60,000 bases of DNA from Branchiostoma floridae (taxonomy: Eukaryota > Chordata > Leptocardii > Amphioxiformes > Branchiostomatidae): assembly GCF_000003815.2 (NCBI RefSeq), contig NC_049980.1, positions 12,346,591 to 12,406,590 of the forward strand. The letters are read 5' to 3'. Shown one piece after another: positions 9,605-20,675 of the stretch (position 1 is its first letter; the number at the start of each line of letters is the position of its first letter). Below the pieces are notes generated by a model that worked only from the letters and a program-made list of their open reading frames with translations, did not search any database and had not been told where the DNA came from. The translations under genes and the position numbers were made by a program.

Positions 9605-11375
9605 CCTACGTCGCCGCCTCGCTGATATTCCCACGGACATGTTTCAAGAAAAATACCCAGCAAAAAATGCTGTTCTGCGTCAAATTCTATTCTATAAAAC
9701 ATGTGGGACTCAGTGTTACAGTCCAAATATTTTGTAGAAGCACCGCTGTAGGAAAGAAGGTCCAAGCAATGTAAAACATCACGTAGCATGAAGTTCGCTG
9801 TCAACTGGCACACAGCACATGACTGTTTGAAACTCTAAGTCTAATCAACAGCCGTGTTTGATTGATAGCCGGCGGTCCTTTGATGAAGTCGGCGAAAGGT
9901 GCGTTAGTTAGAAAATCTGCGTTTAGTTTTGATACGTAATTATAAGTCAGACAGTGGCGAGAATGATTATTTTCTCATCAATATTTCTCTTCAGAATTAT
10001 TTGAACTTAATTGTACATCTAAACAATTGGCTTACCTGTGCAATGTTTATATGATTAATGATCAGTGTACTGAAATCATGTGTAACGTATGGCTCCTAGT
10101 CAAAAGATCAGCATTTTCTCTATAGTGACTACCTGTCTATAGTGGCCACATTTCCTAGTGCTGTTGTTGTTTGACATAAACTTTGAACATTTAAATTGTA
10201 AGTAACTTTAAACTGCCAGAGTTTCAGCCCAATGAAACACTCTCAGCGCCAGGGTATGAACAGACTGACCAGACAGACGAAAATAAATCCTCGAACAAGG
10301 TTCAATCGTATCTTCCGGGTCTGGCAGGAAGTTGTTAAACTAAAATAAGAATAGGCTCGATGGCTGATTGCATACAAAGTAAAACAGTTTAACAGTTTTA
10401 CAGCTTGAAGAAAACAAACGCTCCTACAGTACCTGCACCTGCTTGATAATTATTAAATCGTATGCCCTACTTGAATAAAAAAAGTTCACTGCAATAATAA
10501 ATGTACCCACATCACAAGGAGCTTATACTTTTTTAAACTTACACCAAGTTATCGTACTGAAAATTGTTAATGACATTACATGAAGTCATTCAACAATTTT
10601 CAGTCATGATGAAAATTTTCTGAATGGAAGGTGTGATTATTGTCATTTTCTGAAAAATAGAAGCAAGCTCTGTTTTTACCTGGAATCAATTCACAATACC
10701 AGTCCACTTTGGGGGATAATGTACTGTTAAGAGGATGTTCCATTTTTGCGCAGGGGTGATTTGGAACAGTCCAATGTTGCGTGGAAAGGGGTATGGCTGA
10801 AATATGCTGTATTTGCTCTTAAGCAAATGTCGGCCTTTCTAGTCAGTTATTCTATTCACACGCACACGCACGCATCCGCACACATATCAAACATACACAG
10901 TCACACACATATGATATTGTCACTTATCTTAGTTCCCCTACAGCATATTGTCAAGTAAAAGGTAAATTCGTTGTGGTATCGACTTCTTTACTGTCAAAGA
11001 ACATATATGCCTTAGTTATTTGAAAGAGGATATCTTCATATCAGTATACTAAATGCATTGAACTACTGTAACTGTCTTGAGGAACTATCATTTCATTCTT
11101 ATTGTATCCGACTTTCAAATCTTGGTGCTGACATCAGTCAGAAATGTGTCGAAGAAACTGACAGCATGTTTCTGGAGATCTGTTGGAACTTCATTCTGTT
11201 AGTATATGCAAAATAATACACAGAGAATAAGTGGAATGAGCAAAGAAAAAGGAGGAAATTAATATCGTTGAATGTATCACATTGGCAGATAAATAGACAC
11301 GTACTCAGAATAATGGATCGGATGATGTCTGTTTCAAGTCTATCAGTGCAATCGTACCCATTGAAGCCTTTCCAA
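9605..11375. other. Non-coding stretch
   Basis: No credible coding exon is visible. It contains a compact hairpin at 10557-10603 and a short (CA)-rich patch near 10857-10911. Confidence 0.5.
10557..10603. repeat. Short near-perfect hairpin
   Basis: CTGAAAATTGTT-ATGAC and GTCAT-TCAACAATTTTCAG form a stem of about 17 bp around a 10-nt loop (ATTACATGAA). Its function is unknown. Confidence 0.6.
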
Positions 11376-11570
11376 TGAACTTTGAACTTTATTTATTTGC
11401 TTTAAGACAACAAATGTCCATAGCAATATCATAAACATAAAATATAACAATCACAATGAAAAAGAAACCATAAGAGTAACAATATTAAAAGTACCATAAT
11501 GACAGACGGAAACAACATGAGAAACAATAATAAAAATGCACCACTTGCAAACCCATGCAGGAGTTCTTAT
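11376..11570 (-). mobile_element. Possible 3' end of a non-LTR retrotransposon, minus strand
   Basis: Read on the minus strand, the sequence ends GCAAATAAATAAAGTTCAAAGTTC, that is, AATAAA followed by tandem AAAGTTC units. Such short tandem 3' tails are characteristic of CR1/L2-type elements. Upstream (toward 11570) it is AT-rich without a readable frame. Only the terminal piece can be recognised. Confidence 0.4.
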
Positions 11571-12367
11571 ACCATGAGAGCTCAAACAGTCAAAACAGAC
11601 TGTTTACTACCTACCTAGTACTAAAACAAATAGGGGGCCCAGAATCGCCATGTTTCTTAGAGACCTCACTAACTACTCGCAAACTAATCAACATTCATAC
11701 AAATCCAACAAGACGATCTTGAGCTATACGTGCAAACACACACACACACAAGCTGTATAGTCCCTTCGCCTTTCGTACATATACCAATTATATCTATGAT
11801 AAGATCATGAGTTGTAAATAAACATTTTAGTGCTATGATTACCATATGCATGTAAGTAGAAGAATGCTATCCTTATCTGCGATGAAATCTACCCGTGAAA
11901 AATATATCCAGTGATTCCTTTAAAAGAGCACCAAAGTACCTAACGAAAGGGTGAGTTTTAAGGCCACAATAAATCTATGTTGACAATAAACCAGCGTCGG
12001 TATTCTTTCTGGTAGTACCAACATCTGTCGCTAGGAGTGCTCGTGAGTAGTCAGACGTGCCCATATTACTCTTCCAGAGTTTTAATGTATGACTGTTGTA
12101 TAATACTCGAAGGAAAATACGCTGAATCATGTACAAAATTGATTGCTCATGTAATAGACTTGATCACGTTAGGGATTAATGACATAAGGAATCTTGAAAA
12201 TACTCCGAATTACCTCAGAGACGAACGTTCGTTATCCAAAATCACTTGATATCTAGACTCTACATATCACATGCATGTGATTTTGAATCAGAAACTTTCG
12301 CCTCTATATATTAAAGTTAGGTACTCTAGAGTTAAATGGATCGGATTGATCTGGAAATAAGGGCAAA

Positions 12368-12960
12368 GTGCTCGAGAAACATTCGTCCGCACTGATTGAT
12401 TGTATGGATGACCCAACCGCGCATCAATTTTCGTCCAAAATCCTTATGACCATATGCTGTAAACCGTGCAAAAAAGCTGACAATATTATGCCATGTATTG
12501 AAAGAAAACCCGGATATTTATGTCACCGTATATGTCAAGTTAGATTTCAAAGAAAATCTGAAAAAAAATCTATCATTGATATTTCATATTCCGTGTTCAG
12601 TCATTTGTTCAACCTTCGAATTCAATCACTTCTAGATTTCATAATAAAGGAAACTTTCTTTGCATATGTTTTTAGATGCTCGCATGCGCAGCTCGCAACA
12701 GTTTTAGTATGTCCGAAATAAGCAAATGATAATTATGGACTTACTTGATATCAAACAGAGCCTGACGTAATCAGGCTGGTGATTTATTTCTTAAATGTGC
12801 TGAACGTATCCTGAGGCTGACACAGCCATGACCCCTGCCCTGGGAGGGGCGCTAATACGCCGGTACTTACCTAAGGCTACAGCAAGTAGATTCTTTGGAT
12901 GACATCATCTGCTTATACGAGAGCAAAAAATCAGTGCGAGCGTGGATGTCATCCAAAAAA
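12368..12960. repeat. Diverged interspersed repeat (GGATGACATCC family)
   Basis: GTTCAACCTTC...TTTCATAATA and CGCATGC at 12608-12690 match 30130-30212 in the same order, and ATGGATGACCCAACCGCGCATCAA resembles ATGGATGACATCCGCGCCGCATCAA at 29911. A short inverted pair TTGGATGACATC (12895) / GATGTCATCCA (12946) closes the region. The ORF 12368-12721 is probably a by-product. Confidence 0.45.
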
Positions 12961-13638
12961 TGTACTTGTTGTTTCATAAGATTTCTCTTATGTTTGCACC
13001 AGTTAACAGAGACAATAGGCCACACGTACGGTTGTTGCCATACGGCCCGGGGGTCTGCTGACGAATGTCATCGGGTTGTGCTGGGTGGGCTGAGTGGAAA
13101 GAACGGCCTGTCAACAAAAGGAGATAGACAAGAACCTTCTATGGGTTAAGAACAATTCCATACAAAAAGGGTGAATTAATACATGAAAAGCAAGTTCAAG
13201 TCCATGCAACATAGTCAAAATGAACGTGTCAAATTTTCAAAGTTTACTCAAAGTTCATGACACTTTGCTCCGTCAGACGACAACTACGTCAGCGAATATT
13301 GCACGGCTTGAAAAGATCACTAACTACGTTTCGGGGGTAATTGCCGTCAAAAGGCCACGTTTACGGGTAATTAACCAGCCAAAAGCCACGGAAGGGCCAC
13401 ACGCGCGGCCAGGTTTTGTTTAGGCTGGCACTCACACACACGCACACGCCCTCGTGTCACAGAATGGGACATGGCGAAGTCCTGTCAGCCGTAAAAATGA
13501 ACCACAACCGGTCTTGTTGGGTAGTTCAACAAAGGCCCCATAGGACAACGAAAATAGTGCCTGGTTAATGTTAAAACCAACAAAAAAACTTGGAGAACAA
13601 AGTCTTCAGTCTGTGAACTAGCAGATTGAAATAATTAA
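12961..13638. other. Non-coding stretch
   Basis: No recognisable gene. ORFs here are short and featureless. The TTAA at 13635-13638 is the left target site of the foldback element that follows. Confidence 0.45.
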
Positions 13639-15144
13639 AGGACAGCATCAGAAAATTTTCAATTCATTATTTTCCAGTAGTTTACTCATTAAAAAGTTGA
13701 TGTACGTCAATTTTTACATTGATCCGCCTAATATGACCCTGTAGACACGTTTGAACTTCGCGCTCTCCTCCTTTCCCCGCCGCGCTGGCCGATGACGTAA
13801 TGGCCGCGTTCTGAGAGTCTGACGTCACAGATCCAAAACTTCTAGCCAGCCATTTTGCTCCGTGAACCTCGGTCCTCTCAGCGGTAAATAATCACTCCGC
13901 CATTCTGGAGTTCAGTCCGTAGTTGTTGACAATTACTTTCGTGGACCTGTAAGTCGCATTGTGACCTGTCTACGAAGCCATAGTCCCCGGGAGACTAAAC
14001 ATGAATGAGCTTGCCTGCGAGTAAACCGCGCGGCGACGGGACGAAATCAAAACAATGGCGGTGGGGAAGGTTCACGCACCGTGCCATTCTGGACTGTTAC
14101 AAGAGCGAGTTTGGGTCAATCCTTACCTTCTCCTTTCCAGACAGCACAGCGATAATTACACGTAAGCTTCCACGAATTTTGGTTGAATTCACAGTTGTCC
14201 AACTGGCAGTGACATTAAAAAAAAAAAAGAAACATTTTCCTCTGACAACATCGGACGATCCCCTTTTCGCGCCGAAACATACATACAAAACAGGCCGGCA
14301 TTGTGAATGGCGCGAAATGTCGGCTTCGTTTCAGAGTCCGTCTTTTATTTTGATGGAACACCCAACAATCTCCGCCAAAGCTACATGATTGAAAAACCGG
14401 ACAGTGCAGATAATTTACCTGAGAAACAGAAAATAAAGTGAGAGGCGAGGCGTAACTCGCTCGAATCTGTACAAGTTGCAGTGCTATCTGTTTCGGCACG
14501 ATAAGGGGATCGTTCGATATGTAGTGATCAAGGGTATGTTGTCAGAGAAAAATGTTTCTTTTTTTTATTGTCACTGCCAGTTGGACAACTGTGAGTTCAA
14601 CCAAAATTCGTGGAAGCTTACGTGTAATTATCGCTGTGCTGTCTGGAAAGGAGAAGGTAAGGATTGACCCAAACTCGCTCTTGTAACAGTCCAGAATGGC
14701 ACGGTGCGTGAACCTTCCCCACCGCCATTGTTCTGATTTCGTCCCGTCGCCGCGCGGTTTACTCGCAGGCAAGCTCATTCATGTTTAGTCTCCCGGGGAC
14801 TATGGCTTCGTAGACAGGTCACAATGCGACTTACAGGTCCACGAAAGTAATTGTCAACAACTACGGACTGAACTCCAGAATGGCGGAGTGATTATTTACC
14901 GCTGAGAGGACCGAGGTTCACGGAGCAAAATGGCTGGCTAGAAGTTTTGGATCTGTGACGTCAGACTCTCAGAACGCGGCCATTACGTCATCGGCCAGCG
15001 CGGCGGGGAAAGGAGGAGAGCGCGAAGTTCAAACGTGTCTACAGGGTCATATTAGGCGGATCAATGTAAAAATTGACGTACATCAACTTTTTAATGAGTA
15101 AACTACTGGAAAATAATGAATTGAAAATTTTCTGATGCTGTCCT
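13639..15144. mobile_element. 1.5-kb foldback (palindromic) element between TTAA sites
   Basis: The sequence from 13639 (AGGACAGCATCAGAAAATTT) reads again on the opposite strand from 15144. The arms run about 640-650 bp each (13639 to about 14280; about 14490 to 15144) around a unique loop of about 210 bp. Alignment is collinear for at least the first 366 bases: matching points 14005 and 14778 lie exactly 366 bases from their ends. TTAA flanks both ends (13635-13638, 15145-15148), the target preference of piggyBac-type transposases, though the ends do not start with the usual piggyBac CCY. Mirror ORFs in the arms (14005-14388 +, 14542-14778 -) encode the same peptide only because the DNA is repeated. 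No transposase is present, so it is non-autonomous. Confidence 0.85.
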
Positions 15145-15148
15145 TTAA

Positions 15149-17745
15149 ATCAGTTGCAGCTCAGCCGAAACTACGACAATTATCAAGAATTGGCTCAAAT
15201 GTACAATTTGACCGCCAAACTTTCAAACTTAAACCAAAATGGGAAAACTAAGAAGCTACCTGCTCCTTCTAACACAAGAAATCTCCAGATTGGAAAAGTA
15301 TTTTCATGGATCTTACGGTGGCACTAAGATTTTTATCCCTCCACTGCACAATGCAGCTCTGACGTCTACCCTAATACGTGCAACTTGTGTTTTATGTGCA
15401 TGCATATGGTTTTCCTTTTTCATTTCAAGCACCTGTAAAGGTACTTCCCCTTCACAAGTTTCACCACTATATGCACAATCATGCCGAAAAGAATAGTAAT
15501 TAATGGGCATTGATGTCATACATAGAATTTACTTGCTGTGGCTGTTACATGCGTTATCCGTCGGCAGCTGGTTCCAAGTCCTGTGGGAGACTTGGGCCGC
15601 TGTATCATCAAGGTCACGTGGTGTGGTTCGGCAAAGGAATGATCAAGTAGCTCGTAAAATAAGTTCCTTGACCTTCTCGTCGCAACGAGGCAGGAAATGG
15701 GAAGATAAGACAAGATAGCTTAATTGGTGGTTAGGCCACAGCAATGGATGATATCGGGCTGTGTATGGATTTCGCCTGATTGATGATGATGGCTGTGTCC
15801 GAAGATCAGACTGTGGATGATGATATATATTGATTGCGGGAATAAAAGGCTTGGTAGTTGCTGACACCAAATCTTATTACTTGGATACTTGTTTACAAGG
15901 TTTATATCATATACATTAGAAAATGTAGGCATCTTTTTCTTTATCTATCTTTCTCATTCAATTTTTCGTGCTGTCGCCCTACCGCCCTTCTCACGCACAG
16001 GATGTCATCCACGAAATTGACATGACGTGGCTCAGTCACAAAAATAAATAAATAAATAAAATAAAACCAACAGGACAACATCCAGCAATTGAAACATCCA
16101 TACAGAATACACTGTTCTGCCACCCCTTTATGCACGGCGATAACAGCGTGGCTTTCTTTCTCTTGTCCTCCTTGGGGATGTGGAGTCTGGAAGGAGTTTG
16201 CTCCAAAACTTGCAGGTTTACGGCATCTCCCGGGACTCTGTATGACGTACAAACCGGCCTAGCTGTCTCTAGTTAATCCGAACCTGCTGGAACTGGTGAC
16301 CCGATGGTGAAAACGTTGACCTTTTGGATAGGATGGCGTCAACTCAACTCAAGGCCACGGATCAGTTGAATAGTTTGCGAATAGTTAGCTTTCGAGCATA
16401 AACTTGGTCACTTTCTTCCGAAGAAGACAAGAGCAAGGTGAACATTTTGTAGCCATGAAACGTTCCTTGTCCGTAGTATATCTAAACAGCTTGCTGGTAA
16501 CAGGTCATTCAGTGTAACATAAGCAGCTGTGGCCGAATGGCGGTTTACTGGCTATGCCGATACAGTCACGTTATGTTTCTCCTACGCAATTACACCATTG
16601 GCGATCTGCTGTGTTACGTTGCTAGCGTCTTTTCCTTGTTTTGCTCGTATGTGCTGACCGCCTCGAAAAGCAACTTAGCTATGTTTTGAAATGCTGCCAA
16701 TGCCTTGTCAGTGATTGGGCAAAAGTTGCTTATCAGGTTTCACATGTATTGACGTCATCAATGGAAGTTCTCACACGTCTGCAAATAATGTTATTGTCAC
16801 CCTATCGGTTTACTCGCACGCAACGGTGACGTAAAAGTTTCAACGTCAACATTGCCATGTTTTCCTAAGACGAAATGCAACTAGCGTGTTGATGGGGAAA
16901 CCATCATGTACCTGGAGGTAAGTGTGGAAAAAACGACAGTTCAGTGTATTTATCAGTGGTAACTTTCGTGTTTCCATTAGTGAACATGTTGTGTGGAAAA
17001 GAATACAAAATGAATATTTGTTTTCGATGTGTCTGTTTGTTGTGTTGTTGTGTGTCCGTAGTTTTTTTTTTCACCGTTAGCACAGTGTCAGAAAAGATGG
17101 TGTCACTGTAAACGCAGTCTAACTCAAAACTGATAAAAAACAAAGACGAAGCTTAAGGCCACTCTACCAGCAGAACACTTAGCTAGACAGTCATTATGTT
17201 CATTATATGTGTGAACACACCTGCATAATTCGTGGCACTGACATTGTTATCTGCATGGGTTATCATGACAGTACCCCTGCAGCAAATATGCGGCCTGAAA
17301 GACTACTGATTGTCACAGTGATTATCTCAGGCATTACGCTTAAGCCAAATCACACACCATCGCCATATGTACGTTTTGCATACAGTCGTTGTATGTCCAC
17401 TTCTCACTTTTACCGGAAAGAACAAGTGGTACCGATAACAATTTTGTTCAATTCTACATGTTTTGGGTTTTTCTTTGTCAGGATCTGAATGCCTGGCAAA
17501 TAATTAAGGTTAATTCAGAAAGAAAACCATGTACTAAGCAAACCAATGTCGCACGTACAAATCCCGGGCCCGGCAACCTTAGAATTAGGCGTACATAGCC
17601 GGGGGCTTTTTTTGGATCTAAACGTTTTTACCTTGTCGCATTTACTACTCTACAAGGTGCCTATTACTTTGGTCTTAAGGTCCAATCCTATATCGTAGTC
17701 CCTGAAGAGGTGTATGTTAACAATTACAATTACAATTAAGAACAA
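15149..17745. other. Non-coding stretch upstream of the retrotransposon
   Basis: No convincing exon. GATGTCATACATAGAATTTACTTG at 15510 and GATGTCATCCACGAAATT at 16000 are solo copies of the terminal word of the GGATGACATCC family. An (AAAT)n run lies at about 16042-16065. Confidence 0.45.
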
Positions 17746-17770
17746 TTACACCACAAGTATCTTCAGGAGC

Positions 17771-17790
17771 ATGGCGGCCAAGATGGCGGC
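17771..17790 (+). promoter_or_regulatory. Two YY1-like ATGGCGGC motifs in the retrotransposon 5' region
   Basis: ATGGCGGCC (17771) and AAGATGGCGGC (17780-17790) match the YY1 core AAGATGGCGGC. Internal YY1 sites near the 5' end direct accurate initiation in mammalian L1. Here this is position-based inference and helps place the element's start. Confidence 0.4.
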
Positions 17791-18008
17791 GAGGCAGACG
17801 TGTCTGTCAGAGCGCTCCGCTTGAACTGAAGTTTTCCCTACCTTTACGATAATTGTGTGCTTGTAATCGCGTATGGATATGTACGCTAGGTAACTGTACC
17901 TAATATCTTCAAGTTTTGGCTTATCATATGGGATTTGAAAAGTTGTAAAGGCGAAATTTCTGCTTGAAGAACATCTGCAACTACGGAACAAAGACCCACG
18001 CGGACAAA

Positions 18009-20486
18009 ATGGCGACCGACGCGCGAGAAACCGGAGCACCTGGTGAGCTTTATCGACTACTCGAGACAACCACCGACGCTACTGAAGAAGAAATCGTTCA
18101 TGCCTACAGAGCGAAAGTGAAGAATTACGAGGAAACGACCAACACGACCAAGGATAAGCGCCTGTTGAACACAGCTCGACAGAAGTTTGCTGAGGTAAGC
18201 AAGGCCTTCTATATACTCTCGGACAAACACCGACGAGAACTCTACGACCAATCAAACCGGATAGTCGAGCCTACTAAACGTGACAAGAAAGCAAAGCCAA
18301 ATGGCGAATACTTCGTGCAATTCAACAATGGCAGTGCAAATGTCTATCTCCCAGTAGGTTCAGTAGAACAGTGGGTAAAAGCCATCGAAGCGCACTACGG
18401 CACAAGCTCAGTGGACAAAGAGTCCAATAATGCGTACCAGCTGGCAGTACCGTTTCTTGCGCCCGACACAAACGAAGCCGTCGGATCAGTTACCTTACAT
18501 GTGTACCGAACTACGTGTAAGATACTTGTTCAGGGATCGGCGTACTATCTATGGACCATGTACACTTTTGAACAGTTGAAACAGCTGATCCATCCACCGA
18601 CAATAGTCCCAGACACCGAAGTCCGATGTGAGGACACAGTTTGCATCAAATGTAACCGCCCAGGCCCAGAAGATGAAGGAGTCATACAGTGTAACGTATG
18701 TTGCAAATGGTACCACTATGCATGTACGGACCTACACGAATCCTCTCTCTGTGAACTTATTCAGAATGAAGACAGTGAATATGTGTGTATTGTATGCTCC
18801 ACTGATACCACCGGAAAACTCAAGACTCAATGCCCGGCTGTCGTGCAGGAGGAAACAGACGTACGTGAGGAAACCGTCCCGAAGCAAGTTGTCGATGACG
18901 GGAATAACAACAGAACGGCATCATCGCCTAGTGACAGAAAAACTAGAGATGATGACCAAATCGCATCGCTTCAAAACAGCGTTGACAAACTTGAAGCTAT
19001 CCTTAGCACCAGGATCACAAAGGAAAACAATGCGGTAGACATGTTGGCGGCGCGCATTGCACACATTGAAAACCGCCTATTGTCTGACACAAAGGAAGCG
19101 CCCGGTGACAAGATTGCAAAGGAGAGTGACATTGAGGTGCTAAAAAGACGAGTGAGATCCCTTGAGGCAGAAAACAAAAACTTGCGACACAGAATAGCGG
19201 CCCTGGAAGAGAAAGGTGTCAAAAACGTCGTCTCCATGGCAACACAAAGTGACAACACACCGGCGGCTCCTCAAACACTCAATGAAGGCGAACCATGCAT
19301 TGGTGATGTAACAACAGTACCCAACATCCCGACAAACAACAGGTTCCTTCCACTAACAGAGAATACACCACCACAAGAACAGACAACTAACGGCGATGTC
19401 CCAGCCAGCTCACACAACGGAAACAAACCACAGAGAGGCCCGACACCTAACCGGCGGCACAATGACAATCAGACACGGGCAGAAATAGTCATCATTGGTG
19501 ACTCGAACACAAAGGGTATAATCCCAAACATGCTGTACCCCGGTAAAGGAGTTACAAAATACACAGCGATGACTATCCCTCAGGCCTCTGTCATGATCAA
19601 GAGCACTGCTGACCTTGACCCCAAATGTATAGTGTTCCACGTGGGGACCAATGACATTAGACAAGAGAAGGCAGCAAATGGAGTGACGGAAAACCTCAGA
19701 GAGCTAGTCAACACCACCCACACTAAGTACCCAAATGCAGCTATCGTGATGTCAACAGTCCCACCTAGGGACGACAGTCACTTGATGGAAGTGACACGCG
19801 ATGTCAACTCATTCCTCCAGATCCTTGGTCAGGAAACGCCCTTTCTTACTATAGCAAACAACGACAATCTTGGGGTTGGTAGACAGATCAAACAATACCT
19901 GTACCGACACGACGGGTACCACCTCAACAAAGGAGGGCTAAAGGTAATGGCAGCGAACTGGAAGTCTGCCATCCACCCCAAAGTAGGTCTTGGGGTCTAC
20001 GACAGAAGAAACGGAAGGAGCGACCGTAATCCTCGCACCCGTATTACAAGTCCGTCAATGTCCTCACAACAGAGCAATGATAACGGACGCAACACAGAGA
20101 ACGTGCAACCCACACGGAGCGGCCAGCGCTACAGGGCAGCCAACCGACACCCTGCCGAACCCCGTAATAAGGAACCCACAGCAACAGACCAGCTCCCACC
20201 TGAACCCCGCAGCATGGAACCTACAGCAGCCGGTCGGGGCTGTGACGCACCGTGGCAACCCCCGAGACCAACCGACGATAGACGACGCCCATCCAGCTGG
20301 TCGCACCCACCGTACCAACGTGACGCAGCCGTCCCGCCACGCCCGTTCCCTCCATTCGTCCCCAACTTCGAACACATGTACATGGACTGGTATCCAGAGA
20401 CCCAGAGAGATCCACGGCCGTGGGTTCCTCCGGAGTTTGCTCAGAGGTATCCAGACTGGCGATACTATGAGCACATGCGTTACTAA
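18009..20486 (+). CDS. Retrotransposon ORF1: J-like, PHD finger, coiled coil, SGNH esterase
   Basis: This is the ORF1 protein of the non-LTR element, 825 aa from the ATG at 18009 (AAAATGG context; the frame is open from 17964 but without an ATG). Residues 12-82 resemble a J domain (ELYRLLE..TDATEEEIVHAYR, then ARQKFAEVSKAFYILSDKHRRELYDQ), but the HPD signature is replaced by EET at 41-43. Residues about 95-200 form a beta-rich region with YRTTCKILVQGSAYYLW. About 205-262 is a C4HC3 PHD finger (CIKC, CNVC, WYHYAC, CIVC). About 316-415 is heptad-rich coiled coil, probably for multimerisation. About 490-650 is an SGNH/GDSL hydrolase with GDSN, HVGTND and DGYH carrying the catalytic Ser, Asn and Asp/His blocks. 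The tail is Pro/Arg-rich, consistent with RNA binding. PHD plus esterase is known in CR1 ORF1s; the J-like N-terminus is unusual. Confidence 0.85.
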   Translation: MATDARETGAPGELYRLLETTTDATEEEIVHAYRAKVKNYEETTNTTKDKRLLNTARQKFAEVSKAFYILSDKHRRELYDQSNRIVEPTKRDKKAKPNGEYFVQFNNGSANVYLPVGSVEQWVKAIEAHYGTSSVDKESNNAYQLAVPFLAPDTNEAVGSVTLHVYRTTCKILVQGSAYYLWTMYTFEQLKQLIHPPTIVPDTEVRCEDTVCIKCNRPGPEDEGVIQCNVCCKWYHYACTDLHESSLCELIQNEDSEYVCIVCSTDTTGKLKTQCPAVVQEETDVREETVPKQVVDDGNNNRTASSPSDRKTRDDDQIASLQNSVDKLEAILSTRITKENNAVDMLAARIAHIENRLLSDTKEAPGDKIAKESDIEVLKRRVRSLEAENKNLRHRIAALEEKGVKNVVSMATQSDNTPAAPQTLNEGEPCIGDVTTVPNIPTNNRFLPLTENTPPQEQTTNGDVPASSHNGNKPQRGPTPNRRHNDNQTRAEIVIIGDSNTKGIIPNMLYPGKGVTKYTAMTIPQASVMIKSTADLDPKCIVFHVGTNDIRQEKAANGVTENLRELVNTTHTKYPNAAIVMSTVPPRDDSHLMEVTRDVNSFLQILGQETPFLTIANNDNLGVGRQIKQYLYRHDGYHLNKGGLKVMAANWKSAIHPKVGLGVYDRRNGRSDRNPRTRITSPSMSSQQSNDNGRNTENVQPTRSGQRYRAANRHPAEPRNKEPTATDQLPPEPRSMEPTAAGRGCDAPWQPPRPTDDRRRPSSWSHPPYQRDAAVPPRPFPPFVPNFEHMYMDWYPETQRDPRPWVPPEFAQRYPDWRYYEHMRY

Positions 20487-20675
20487 CTGGTCACCCCTGA
20501 TGGTATGATGAAAAGCGATTTAATAACAACTATGGAATATGTGAGATGGATAACAGTAAGACGAGAGTAGTCAGATACATCCATTATCTTAGAGGTAGAT
20601 CAAACTATTACTAGCAAGGTAACGTACTAATATTATCGTAAAGGTAGGGATAAAATACTGAATTGTTTATAAGAC

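Noticed and set aside
14005-14778. Two divergent paralogous genes encoding MSLPASKPRGDG-type proteins
   Set aside because: They are mirror images inside the arms of the foldback element. There is no independent evidence of coding.
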